DNA of 64,000 nt from the NCBI GenBank assembly GCA_028023455.1, contig JAQFVV010000457.1, positions 124,001 to 188,000 of the forward strand, given 5' to 3'. This stretch comes from Epiperipatus broadwayi. Its lineage: Eukaryota > Onychophora > Udeonychophora > Euonychophora > Peripatidae. Of this stretch, positions 50,221 to 61,719 are shown in pieces; positions within the stretch are counted from its first letter, which is position 1; each line of letters starts with the position of its first letter. The notes under the pieces were generated by a model. That model ran no database searches. It was given only the letters and a program-made list of their open reading frames with translations, and was not told the origin of the DNA. The position numbers and the translations under genes are program-made.

Positions 50221-51000
50221 CTATAAAAAGGCAGGCTTAATAGTTTAAGAATTAGTTAAAGTTTTTTTTGTTCAAATTAAAAGGGAGTAAAATCTGTTAA
50301 TCCACTGGGACAATTGCTCGGAGTGTGTCTTGCAGTTTGCTAGAGTTTGAGTTTAGAGTTATTTTTAAAGTTCGCCATAAACCATCTGAGAAAAGACAAA
50401 GAAGCAGAAGATCGTAGCTTATTAAGAAAGTATGCAATGGACTGTAAAATTAATAATAAACTAAATAATGCCATGCCCTGCTAAGAAAATCACAGGACTG
50501 TATAGGCTTAGTTCCCCAGTCTCCATCACCATCAATCTCTCCCTCCTGCCATCAATGCTTCGCCTATGGTGTAGGACCCTGCCACTTATGTTCTCTCCTA
50601 TTGCCATTTCAAAGTTCCAGAAATGAAAAAGGAACCAAAGCTGATGATCAAATGGCCAGCCATGAAGAATGAAAGGAGCATCGTGAACTTAGAAGCCTAT
50701 GGACCATGAAGAGATGATCAACCAAAATGGTCACAAATAGATATAACATCACATTCAAGTTAAAACATAGATAAATATATTGTAAATGTTTAGAATTATT
50801 AAGCATAAAGAACTACTGAGATTACCAATGTTAGAATTACATAATTGAAGAAGTATATTTTTGTTTATTAATGATTATTATACGTTTATTTATTTATTTT
50901 TTGGTGTTAAATATATGTGTAATGGAAATATTAATATACTTGTGTATGTGTGTATAGGAATAAAAAGTATTTACTAAAGATTACTTGGTCTAGTCTCTCC
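50221..51000 (+). other. TATA-bearing intergenic stretch, unidentified
   Basis: TCTATAAAAAGGCAGG at 50219 resembles a TATA box and is followed by a less A+T-rich stretch to about 50740, including a C-rich part (CCATCACCATCAATCTCTCC). This resembles the 38489-39055 island in layout but not in sequence. It may be an LTR-type relic or a promoter region. Confidence 0.25.
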
Positions 51001-51003
51001 TCT

Positions 51004-51285
51004 TTACCAGCACCTCCATGACAAAAAAAAAAAGACATTTGTTGATCTGTGTTCCTGATTTATGCACTGGGTCCCTTGTCTTATAGTATTGGAGCTGGTC
51101 TGAGTTATTTTTGAAGTGCTGGATTCTGCTATACCTTTCATCCAGGGCATTCCGATTCTATAGTTTTGACTGGATGACACCTGAGATTTATCTCTAAAAA
51201 AATAAATTGCCTTTGGAGGATTGGTGTAGTCCCCGCAGTTATGGAGAAGTGCTGTGATCAGGAAAACTGATTGAGAGTTGTACAT
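51004..51285 (-). other. Unrecognised 93-codon frame
   Basis: An open frame with a mixed, non-A/T-driven composition (MYNSQSVFLITALLHNCGDY, then PPKAIYFFRDKSQ and a Ser/Thr/Gln-rich tail). No family is recognised, no splice signals frame it, and a poly-A-like run is translated as FFF near its end. It could be a retroelement fragment. The neighbourhood is less A+T-rich than the flanks. Confidence 0.2.
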
Positions 51286-52336
51286 TCATGCAGACTCGAT
51301 CTGATCATACATAAGATTGATATTCTACTCCACTTGAGTGTACAGTCAAAAGTTTGTCGAAGTTTCAAGTTTATAAATAGTTAATAAGTATATGAGACTA
51401 CATCTGCTAAATGAATCAATTATACCAATTCAGTGCTATATTTAGTGGAAGATATAAGGACCAGGAAAGTAAGCATAAGATCAATAAAGGTTTCAAAAGA
51501 TATATAAAATAACTTGGAAAAAAAAAATAGAGATGGAGAAACATTAAAGATTGTTACAATATATATATATATGCACAAAACTTTATTGATTGATGGATTT
51601 AACTTATTAATATGCCATTAAAAACTTCTTTTAGAAGCAAAATTGATCTGATAAAGTGCCTCCTAAAATCTTTTACATTACTGATATCATATTTCCATTT
51701 TGATATTTGTTAGATATCATATTTCAAATTATTAAACTCCATAATCAGTCATTTCTTTACTATACTATATATAATGAATAATAAAAATAAATATAATATC
51801 TGATGATCATCAAGCAAATGCAAATAATGAGGCAAATGAATGCTAGCAATAATAATTTTATAATGCTAGTTTCAGATACATAAATGTAATATAACTAACC
51901 ATATATTATATAAATGTGATGTGATCCATAAGATGATTGGTTCAGCTCAGCACTATGTGGTAACATAAGTATATTGACCATAAATAAAATAAGTATATAT
52001 ACAAAGTATACAACTTTCAAAGATAACTCTTAACACTACTATAGTCATTTCTGAATATCACTTACTATTACACATTACCTAAGTAATTCTCAGAAGAATT
52101 ATAAAACTAAAACCCATGCATCAAATTCCTTTATTCCAGAGTTGTTATTTCAATATTAAACGACTGTCATACAAGTAGTCATTGGTACGTTTAGACAGTA
52201 TTGACTCTTACATACCTTTGAAAGATTTCTTTAATTTAAATCCTTCGCGCCACTCCCAGAAAAAAAAAGATTAATTCCCTCTCCTGAAAGGATATGTAAG
52301 GCCAATAATAATATGAAATAAAATGAATCAAATGAA

Positions 52337-52450
52337 ATCTAATGGAAATAAAAGCCCGATGACCAAAGATTTAAATCCCGATAAGGGAGTATCCCATATG
52401 CTAGTGCATCGTTCTCCTTATCTCAGGTAAAGAAATGGGAAACTAAAACT
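52337..52450 (-). repeat. Possible tRNA-derived SINE relic
   Basis: The reverse complement has CGGGATTTAAATCTTTGGTC, like a B box, preceded by ACGATGCACTAGCATATGGG, where an A box could lie. The match is loose. Confidence 0.2.
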
Positions 52451-52948
52451 CACGCAATTATCTAAGTGTCTTATTATGTTAGAGAAAGAAATATGATTAT
52501 CAAAGCAGTAAAGTAGTTTTATAAATACTAAATAAATGTTTATTGAATCCCTTCACCAATTCCCAAAATAAATATAATAATAATAAACCCTAATGCATAA
52601 TAAATAATAATAATAAAATGTATATGAGAGTATTATAGTTATTCTGCTTAAGAAATATATTATTAAAGCATTAAAAAAAAGAAAAAAATCAATTAGTGAG
52701 AAAGTGGTCTGAGGTTCATAAACTCGCACACGAATACATTTCATAAACCCTGAATGGTAAATAAAATATTATCTTAATGAGTGAAATACATTAATAAAAG
52801 ACTTATACACTGATATTAGTAGAATAAATAAATAAACAATAATAACATTAAGAAGGGTACCACATAAAGTCTCTATCGTATGTCTAGGGGTTCTGAAGAG
52901 GCCAAGTATCTGTTCATCCAGAATGGCAGGGACTTCTCTTTAACATGG

Positions 52949-53095
52949 CATCATTCGGCTGGATCTAGGAGACATTTATGGTATTGTTCAACAGCTCTCA
53001 CGATCATTTGATGACTGGATTCAGGAGACCTTTCTGGTGCTGTTCCACGGCTCTCACAATCATTTTATGGCTGGATTCAGAAGACCTTGCTGACG
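52949..53095. repeat. 56-bp tandem repeat, about 2.6 copies
   Basis: Units start at 52949, 53005 and 53061 (CATCATTCGGCTGGAT, CATTTGATGACTGGAT, CATTTTATGGCTGGAT). They share GGATTCAGGAGACC and CAGCTCTCACGATCAT-type segments. The surrounding 52860-53140 is unusually G+C-rich for this window. Confidence 0.85.
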
Positions 53096-53681
53096 GCAGG
53101 AGCGGAGTTGGGTGGGCATGCTGACTGGGGTTCCTACCCCATGATCATTTCACTGATATGAGACATTTGTGCTTGAGATTTAATTATAAATTTCTTCTTT
53201 GGTTTTCTTTTTGTTTTCTACAACACTGGTAACGATTCCTTTACTTTTGGTTTTCAAATACAACACCTTCCCGCAATCACAGTTCTCTACCGCACTAATA
53301 TGAATTGTCTAGTTGGAATTCATATTGAAGCTTATATCATCATGATTTAAGAAAAATAATTAGAACTGGGAATTCTCTAAGTTCAAACAAGCAAGTTCAG
53401 AGAAATCCAAAAAGTTAGCATAAGTGAGTCAGTGATTGACTTAGTGATTGCTTGACTGCTTGTGTCCGATTGAATGCCTGTGCCCAATTGATTGCCACTA
53501 AACTGGTGAACAGCATTTAGCCCTCCTTATTAGAATATCAATCTAGTTACCCTTCTGAAACATATTTAATTAATTAATTTTGACCTTTGTTAGTGGATTC
53601 ATACAATGCATGAAGCATTCCTATGAAATCCACTAATTAATCTCAAAGAATTTATTCGTTTTTAATTCAATTGATTATTAG

Positions 53682-55173
53682 ATTCAAATATCAGCCTTTC
53701 AAGCTAATTGAGCACGCGCCTTTTGAGAGTGTTAAATAAATGAATACTTTCCTCTTCAATCCAAGATATAGTATTTATGCAGGAATAAAAAGGATCCTCT
53801 TATTCTCACGACTCAAATTCTTTTATATGAGCAAATCTGAAGAACTGTTGAGGAGAGCGTGAGTAGAATTCTCACTTTAAATGACTATTTACGATTTTTT
53901 TGACTGAATGACGTCGGTGAAATTGCTTAGAATTTACTAAACGGCATTCTTACTGAAACTTAATTATGAGTAAATAAGCAATTATTTGATCTAGCACCAT
54001 GTTTACAATTATATTACATTCAAATATCAGCCTTTCAAGCTAATTGAGCACGCGCCTTTTGAGAGTGTTAAATAAATGAATATTTTCCTCTTCAATCCAA
54101 GATATAGTATTTATGCAGGAATAAAAAGGATCCTCTTATTCCCACGACTCAAATTCTTTTATATGAGCAAATCTGAAGAACTGTTGAGGAGAGCGTGAGT
54201 AGAATTCTCACTTTAAATGACTATTTACGATTTTTTTGACTGAATGACGTCGGTGAAATTGCTTAGAATTTACTAAACGGCATTCTTACTGAAACTTAAT
54301 TATGAGTAAATAAGCAATTATTTGATCTAGCACCATGTTTACAATTATATTACATTCAAATATCAGCCTTTCAAGCTAATTGAGCACGCGCCTTTTGAGA
54401 GTGTTAAATAAATGAATACTTTCCTCTTCAATCCAAGATATAGTATTTATGCAGGAATAAAAAGGATCCTCTTATTCCCACGACTCAAATTCTTTTATAT
54501 GAGAAAATCTGAAGAACTGTTGAGGAGAGCGTGAGTAGAATTCTCACTTTAAATTACTATTTACGATTTTTTTGACTGAATGACGTCGGTGAAATTGCTT
54601 AGAATTTACTAAACGGCATTCTTACTGAAACTTAATTATGAGTAAATAAGCAATTATTTGATCTAGCACCATGTTTACAATTATATTACATTCAAATATC
54701 AGCCTTTCAAGCTAAGTGAGCACGCGCCTTTTGAGAGTGTTAAATAAATGAATACTTTCCTCTTCAATCCAAGATATAGTATTTATGCAGGAATAAAAAG
54801 GATCCTCTTATTCCCATGACTCAAATTCTTTTATATGAGAAAATCTGAAGAATTGTTGAGGAGAGCGTGAGTAGAATTCTCACTTTAAATTACTATTTAC
54901 GATTTTTTTGACTGAATGACGTCGGTGAAATTGCTTAGAATTTACTAAACGGCATTCTTACTGAAACTTAATTATGAGTAAATAAGCAATTATTTGATCT
55001 AGCGCCATGTTTACAATTATATTACATTCAAATATCAGCCTTTCAAGCTAATTAAGCACGCGCCTTTTGAGAGTGTTAAATAAATGAATACTTTCCTCTT
55101 CAATCCAAGATATAGTATTTATGCAGGAATAAAAAGGATCCTCTTATTCCCATGACTCAAATTTGCTCATATA
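53682..55173. repeat. 336-bp satellite array, four full copies and one partial
   Basis: Units start with ATTCAAATATCAGCCTTTCA at 53682, 54018, 54354, 54690 and 55026, exactly 336 bases apart. Copies are nearly identical, with single changes such as AATTGAGC/AAGTGAGC and GAGCAAATC/GAGAAAATC, so homogenisation is recent. Each unit contains GCACGCGCC, two GAATTC-type sites and GACTGAATGACGTCGGTG. The fifth copy stops at about 55160, where a 21-base stretch is present in inverted orientation, and AATTCAATTGATTAT occurs on both sides of the array. 336 is close to twice a nucleosome repeat core length, as in many satellites. No coding frame. Confidence 0.97.
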
Positions 55174-56095
55174 AAAGAATTCAATTGATTATCTAAGTTA
55201 TTTTCCGATAATCAGATTCCATTTAAAAACATATTTTTAATTAAATTAGATATCTTTCCCCACCCGCATTAACAGAAATTTTAACGAACTCTTTTGTTGA
55301 GTTGAAATATTTGATAATTAAAACAAAAAAGGATGAAACAAAATTACTTATCTATTAAAATGTACTTGCCTTTAGGCTTTTCTTAAATTTAAAACAATGG
55401 GTTTGTAGAGAAAGATATCTAGTACAACTTTTGATTTAAAATTACCTATATGTTAGATTTTTTTAAATATTATCATTTCTCTTTCTTTTCACAAGCATTT
55501 AACAAAAAAAAAATTATACATAGAAATTACGCATACTTCACATTATAAGCTTTAACTATTGGCTTTTCTTGTTTGTGTGAGTATATGACATATCCACAGA
55601 CATCTCTCACTTATTTTATAATTTGACTTGATTAAAATTTATATAGATGGCATACACACACGTTTAATGCCTTTATTACGTATTTTATGCCATTTTATTA
55701 TGTAATGCCATCTTATGCATGGTCATATGAAGTGTGCCTGTCATAATATAAATAAGTTGAAAAAAAAACAATAAATGTAAAACGTGGTTTAAATCCAGGT
55801 TTATAATTACATAAAAAAACTATATATATATTTTATTAATGCTATAATATTTAATTTAATTTATCTTTAATTTATTAACGGTTAAAATATTCTTTTATGC
55901 ATATATTTGGTAAATGGAGTAGATAGGATATATAAGCCAATGTGTTTAGATATGTATAAATATATCAATTATTAAATTTTATTTTAAACTTACAGACTAT
56001 ATTATTTTCTCAATATAATTCTTTTTTCTAGGCTTGCTTACAGAAAATATGACAACATAATGGTTGTTATTTAAAAATTTACCTTTACATTTTTC

Positions 56096-56683
56096 TAAAA
56101 ATAAATCATAGATATAATAAAATATCTTTACTAACAACAAAATGATATATAACAATAGCTGTAATGTAGTCATATAATCATAACACATAAAAATAACAAA
56201 AAAAAGCTCTTTTTGGCAAATTTTAAATTTTTGCCCTTTTCAATATGGCTTAATTACAAAAATAACCTATACTGCATATAGTGACATCTACCGGCTCTAT
56301 ATAAAATTAATACAAGCCTATAATTATACTTAAATATCTTTATAACAACACATATTTTACAACCCTCCATTCATTTTTCATTATCCAATTATTAGTTAAA
56401 TTAATTGATGTTTTATAAATGTTCATACAATTATTTCTGTTATAAAGATATTTAAGTGTAATTATAGGCTTGTGTTAATTTTATATAGAGCTGGTAGATG
56501 TCACTATGTAGGCAGTATAGGTTATTTTGTAATTAAGCCATATTGAAAAGGGCAAAATTTTAAAATTTACCAAAAAGAGCTTTTATTTTTATGTGTTATG
56601 ATTATATGACTATATTACAGAAATTGTCATATATCATTTTGTTGTTAGTAAAGATATTTTATTATATCTATGATTTATTTTTA
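56096..56683. mobile_element. Foldback MITE, about 0.6 kb
   Basis: Arms 56096-56347 and 56438-56683 are inverted copies with a 90-base spacer. Matching parts include AAAAATAAATCATAGATAT, GTTATGATTATATGACTA (inverted in the left arm), GACATCTACC/GGTAGATGTC and TATAGGCTTGT. A G-containing stretch GTAGGCAGTATAGG differs slightly between arms. There is no coding capacity; this is a non-autonomous hairpin element. Confidence 0.88.
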
Positions 56684-57069
56684 ATTTGAAAAAGCAACAT
56701 AAAGGATTTATTCCTTGTATTTTAGATTTACATTTTTCTAAATATAAACATTCTATATTTACTGTTACATTTTTCTAAATGAAAATTATTTTTTACAAAC
56801 ACAAATTAAAAAGTTTCCAACAATAAAATGTCAAAATAAAAACATTTTCTATATTTTAATTCTTTTTATCTTGTGACTTCAACTAGCCTGTTGCTTTTAT
56901 TCTGCATGATGAACTTGAAGTTTTTCTGTTTCCAATATCATCTATTGGCTAATTTATTCAAAATTATTTAGTCTTTTTTTTTAAATCAAGCAAACAGACT
57001 GTGTACATTTTCTTAATATAGGAATTATTTTAAATATTACACACAATATATTATAGAGGTACAGATTCA

Positions 57070-59500
57070 TTGGTGGTAAACCTGAGATGACAGAAAATCA
57101 TAATCAACCCCAAGTCAAAATATAAAATTTAATATGAAAGAATGGTACAATGAGGAATATAAGGAGCATGAACAATGAATATAAAGAGCATGAGATCAGT
57201 ACTAACTATAAGTAAGTAAGGAACTATAAGTTCACCAGCATTACATAAAAGTAACATAATAATCATTCATCATCATGAATCATCAACAATAAAAATCAAC
57301 AGTCAGACTTGTAGCTAGATTTGAAATGGGTCTACTATAGACCAGGCTACATATTTAGTCCTTACCAGCTTGGAGCAGATTATTTAAACATTAATTTTGA
57401 TGCACAAACTTAAGTGCTAATCCATCAGAATATATAACAATAAAAATAATGCTGGGATACTAAACCATGATATACTGGCCAACTGTAAACTTAGTTTCTA
57501 ATAAATACTAAACTAAACAAAACATAATGCATGGATTTTAAAAGATATCCTCTTTGTGCCAATCCAGGATCATCATCAACAGAATGTCCATAAACACTAA
57601 CTATAAACCCATTTTTAATAACAGACTGAACATTATACATGAATCTAACTCAAGAACAAAAGCTCTATAACTATTATTGTGAACAAGAGATATAATACAA
57701 CATATAATATTCTAAAACTATTTAGGATTAAGTAAATTCACTGGAATAACTTTAACTATGAAACATCAATTTATTAATAACAATTAAAATGCTATAAATA
57801 TAAATTTGGCATTCTGATTTTGATTAATATACAATTAGCTATCACATTGTGACTGACAAATCCCTCAATAGATATACATAAAACACATATAAGCACAAAG
57901 ATGTGTGGTATAATAATTTATGAACATATTTGAATTGTAATATAATAAAAAAATATGATCAATATTAACATATATGTCTACCTAACATCATCCATATAAG
58001 CACCATACATACAAGCCATAATATATGGCAATTGTCATATAATAATAAAAAAATGTTATCACATTTTAATCATACATAAAAAAGGACTGATTTAATATAT
58101 ATGTGTGTGCACATGGAAATATGTGCAAACACTGGTGTTTATAAAAAAAAATAAACCTAATAAATCATATAATTTCTCTATACACAATCAATTCAATGTC
58201 AAAAACAAATCCATCAAATGTACATATGAGTGCAAACACTCGGATGTGCTATATAATAATTTCAAAATTAACATGCTCAAATTCATTTTTTAATAATACA
58301 CAAATGCACATGTATGATGTGTATATATATATAAATAGATATGAATTTAATCTTTTAATTAGCCTCTCTTCTTTTTTTTATGATAAGTAAAAGTTTTTTT
58401 TTTAAAAATATATATATCATTTGGAAAATTTCATTTAAAATTCGGATCCTTGTGGCCTCATTTTCAATATTTAAAAATACATATATATTTGGAGTTTTCC
58501 TCTTTTTTAGATATATAAATAATATCAGGAACAAATAAACTTCTACACACAAATATCATTTATTTTCTTTCTTTGTTTTATTTTTAGTTAAACATAAGTT
58601 ATTTACTGTTAAAATTTGTTAATTAGAAATTTTAAATGTCATTTCAAGAAATTATTTCAAATACTTTCGTTCTCAATATGTATAACACTACTCACCAGGT
58701 GCACTTTATATATATTATGCAGTACCTTTATTTGTATATAGATAAAACAGTATACGTATAAACCAATTCTTCAGCAAGCTGAAGAAATCTTTGGGTAAGT
58801 TGGTCCCTTCTAAACAGTAGACTGGCTTATTGTCATAATCAAGAGATATAATGCAGGTAATTTGTTGGCTTGCAGTGAGCTCCCTTCAGTCTCTATGCTG
58901 TATAATACACAGATATATGTAGGCTATAGAGAACACAGAAAGAAAACACTTTACTTCTATGTGAATCCAAATGTTACCTTAGTAAACTAGTTGCAGTAGA
59001 TGGACTAGCAGTCTCTTGGGCTTCAATTAATCTTCACGATAGTAATAATCTGGTTATCATCATCTGTAAAAATCTTTAAAAAAAAACTCATCTAATTTTT
59101 TTTTCCAACTTTGGAAAAAAATACAGTAAAAAAAATAAATTTTCATTATCTTGATTGAAAAAAGTTTATGACTCTTTTTCAATTCAATTTAATCCTTTTA
59201 TCAAAATATGTTATACAAAATTTAATTAAAAAAAGAATTTAATATAATCAAAATAATAATGAATTTTATAATTACCAGTATATCTATCGTACCATAAAAA
59301 CATGTTTTAATTCCAAAATCAGAATTAATAAAATATTAATTACACCTTTTTAAATGTTTAATTTATAATAAAAAAAATTTAAATTCAAATTACTTAATCC
59401 TTAACTGTTATTCCAGTGTAATATGGAAAAAATATCTACAAAAATTTTTTGCTTGTGTTTATTTCTTTTCCTTTCAATTATATATATTTTAATAAACACA
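57070..59500 (+). repeat. 2.4-kb repeat family, third and uninterrupted copy
   Basis: Segments run A (57070-57700), D (57840-58140), B (58760-59060), C (59330-59500) on the plus strand. This is the copy that fixes the family order used to interpret 395-5820. Landmarks include AATCATTCATCATCATGAAT, GCTTGGAGCAGATTATTTAAA, GGTAATTTGTTGGCTTGC and AAATATCTACAAAAATTTT. It is more diverged than the copies at the left end. No RT, transposase or terminal repeat was recognised. Confidence 0.65.
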
Positions 59501-59782
59501 ATGCTATGTTGTATGCCATGAAATACATAATGGTCTCAATATACATATGTATACTAATGAATTTTTTCCCCAACAATGGGTTTGTGTCCATATTTCCATA
59601 TATATTAAAGAGGGGTTTAATACATATAATCTATATACTATTGAATTCTATCAACAGTATTTTTTTTGTCCCCATTCCATATATAGATTGGCTGATTGGC
59701 CTCATATATAGCTAGTCTAATAAAATGTACTGGTTAACAAAACAAGATGAATGAAATCTTTAATTCATATTTATCTTCAATA

Positions 59783-60887
59783 CACTTGGATCCCGTTTTA
59801 TGCAGTAGAAAACCCGCATTAAAAAAATTGCACAAAAATAGACTTAACTTACCTTGAAAAATGGGGGATAGGGTCTGTAATTTTCAGAAATCATAGAAAA
59901 GCAAAGCAACAAGAAAAAATTACTTTAAAATTTGCATTAAAAAAATAAGGAAATAAAGTATGACTAATAAAAAATGTCAAATATTTGAAAAAAATTAATA
60001 CAAGACAAACTTGTTTTACTTTTTTTATTAACTACAGTATTTAATTTTACATTTTTTCATACCTATTTTAATCATTACCGCTATTTGACAGATTCATCAC
60101 AAGAGCAAGTACAACTAGCGCTGCTTTCAGTCTTGTTGTGTTAATAGTTTTCTGTTGACAATGTAATCAGTGATTAAACTTTGAGACAATGATTTTACTA
60201 ATTATTTATAAAGCTCGCAATATCCAGACATATAACTATTTAGCTCTTGTTGGAATTTAAGAGGTTGTTCATTGCAGGAAACTCTCAGATTTCAGCATTT
60301 TCTGACGTTTGTCTTTGTCTCACGCATCAACCTAAAATCTATGATTAACTGATTTTTACTTATCAGAAAATAAAAAATTTGTCTTTTTTTGTTTACTACT
60401 AAAATAAATTTTAAATGTTCACATTTTGTTTCTATATTAAAAAAAATGAGAATGCAATCAAAACAAAAAGATTATACATTATCATTAGAGAGATTATTTT
60501 CAGTTTACAAAATCAATAAAATCTTCGTTATTTATTTTAAAAATCTAAAAGATTATTTATTTCTGTTATATCTAACAAATACTTTTAAAAGTTTAAAATT
60601 TTTGAATATTTATTGCAATATTTTTATACATAAGTATAAATCTATTATTATTATTTACTCATTAGTATAAATAGGTTAATTACATAGAAGCTAAGATTCT
60701 AAATACAGCTTCAGACCATATTCATGTTTGAAAAAAAAAAGTATTACAAGTCAAAATAAGTTATTAATAATTTAAATTTCTTGATATCTAATAAATATAG
60801 TGAAATATGAAAAATATTAAGAAGAAACATGAATCGCGTAACTTCAAAATTGCATTAAAATAATCCGCATAAAATGAAACCCAGGTG
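59783..60887. mobile_element. Tc1/mariner-type DNA transposon relic with TIRs and TA target site
   Basis: The left end is TA|CACTTGGATCCCGTTTTATG (TA at 59781-59782) and the right end, inverted, is TA|CACCTGGGTTTCATTTTATG (TA at 60888-60889). The inverted repeats continue with an ACCCGCATTAAAA-like part on both sides. TA flanks and this kind of TIR fit the Tc1/mariner superfamily, perhaps the pogo/Tigger branch. The inside (1.1 kb) has a 93-codon plus frame at 60389-60670 that is only A/T-driven (Lys/Phe/Ile/Tyr), with no transposase motif. It is probably a deletion derivative. Confidence 0.75.
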
Positions 60888-61154
60888 TACTTTGAATTCA
60901 CATAAAATGGTTGCTGCACATAGTGGGTTATAGTTAACAGCATGATTAATGCATCTCTAACTAGTTCTAAACTCTGACTAGTATGGAGTCTTGCTAGTAA
61001 TAGCTCTCTTGACTCAAGGTACTTAGTATATATGTGTTTTATTTATAATCAGATAGTAAGGAATGTCAAATTGATTAGCACCAAAATTAAAATAAAATAT
61101 TTTTCCTTCTTAACAATTCTACTTTCCAATGTAATTTGTATTTGGAATCAGTAA

Positions 61155-61715
61155 AGTTACAATGGAGAAAGCATAGAAGATGGCATGCACTGAGTGGCAA
61201 TACCTATAGAGTTTTGCCTGTTTTAATAATAGTTATGAGCAAGCATAAGAAATGGTGATCATGTGATGTTTATTTGCTTAAAACCAATCCTGCCTAATAG
61301 GATAGTGGTGGCTATGGTTATTAAAAAACCAAAGTCACTAAAATGTATGGGTACTGAATTGAGTTCAGACCTATATTATTATATGAGCTTGGATTGAAAA
61401 TATAGTGTTTTCAATTTAAGACTCATAGTTTTGTAGTTAAGTAGAGATAAAAGGTAGCTACTGGAGGGTTGCATTAGATCCTAAGATCTAGATGCAATAC
61501 TCTCAGATCCAAGGCTCCTCACTGACAAAGATCACAAGCCAGAAACCAGTCTGGGGATATTGGATGAATAGGCAACAGATGGGAATTTTATGCACACACC
61601 TTCTGGCATCCATTGATTACTCTGGCTTGCACTGAGTGGCAACACGTATAGAGAGTTTGCCTGTTTTAATAACAGTTATGAGCAAGCATAAGAAATAGTG
61701 ATCATGTGATGTTAA
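61155..61715. repeat. Palindromic MITE family fragments, with an 84-bp direct repeat
   Basis: 61480-61660 matches the right arm and centre of the MITE at 32380-32710 (GATCCTAAGATCTAG, CACAAGCCAGAAACCAGT, GGATATTGGATGAATAGGCA, CATCCATTGATTACTCTGGC). 61187-61271 and 61629-61714 are near-identical direct copies (CACTGAGTGGCAA, then TTTGCCTGTTTTAATAA, GAGCAAGCATAAGAAAT), 442 bases apart. So a MITE end with its flank has been duplicated, or two insertions share a flank. Confidence 0.75.
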
Positions 61716-61719
61716 GTAC

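Noticed and set aside
53682-55173. The regular array considered as CRISPR
   Set aside because: The 336-bp units are contiguous without unique spacers and the setting is eukaryotic; it is a satellite.
60389-60670. 93-codon frame inside the Tc1/mariner-type relic
   Set aside because: Composition is only Lys/Ile/Phe/Tyr/Asn from A+T-rich DNA; no helix-turn-helix or DDE motif can be seen, so I do not call a transposase.
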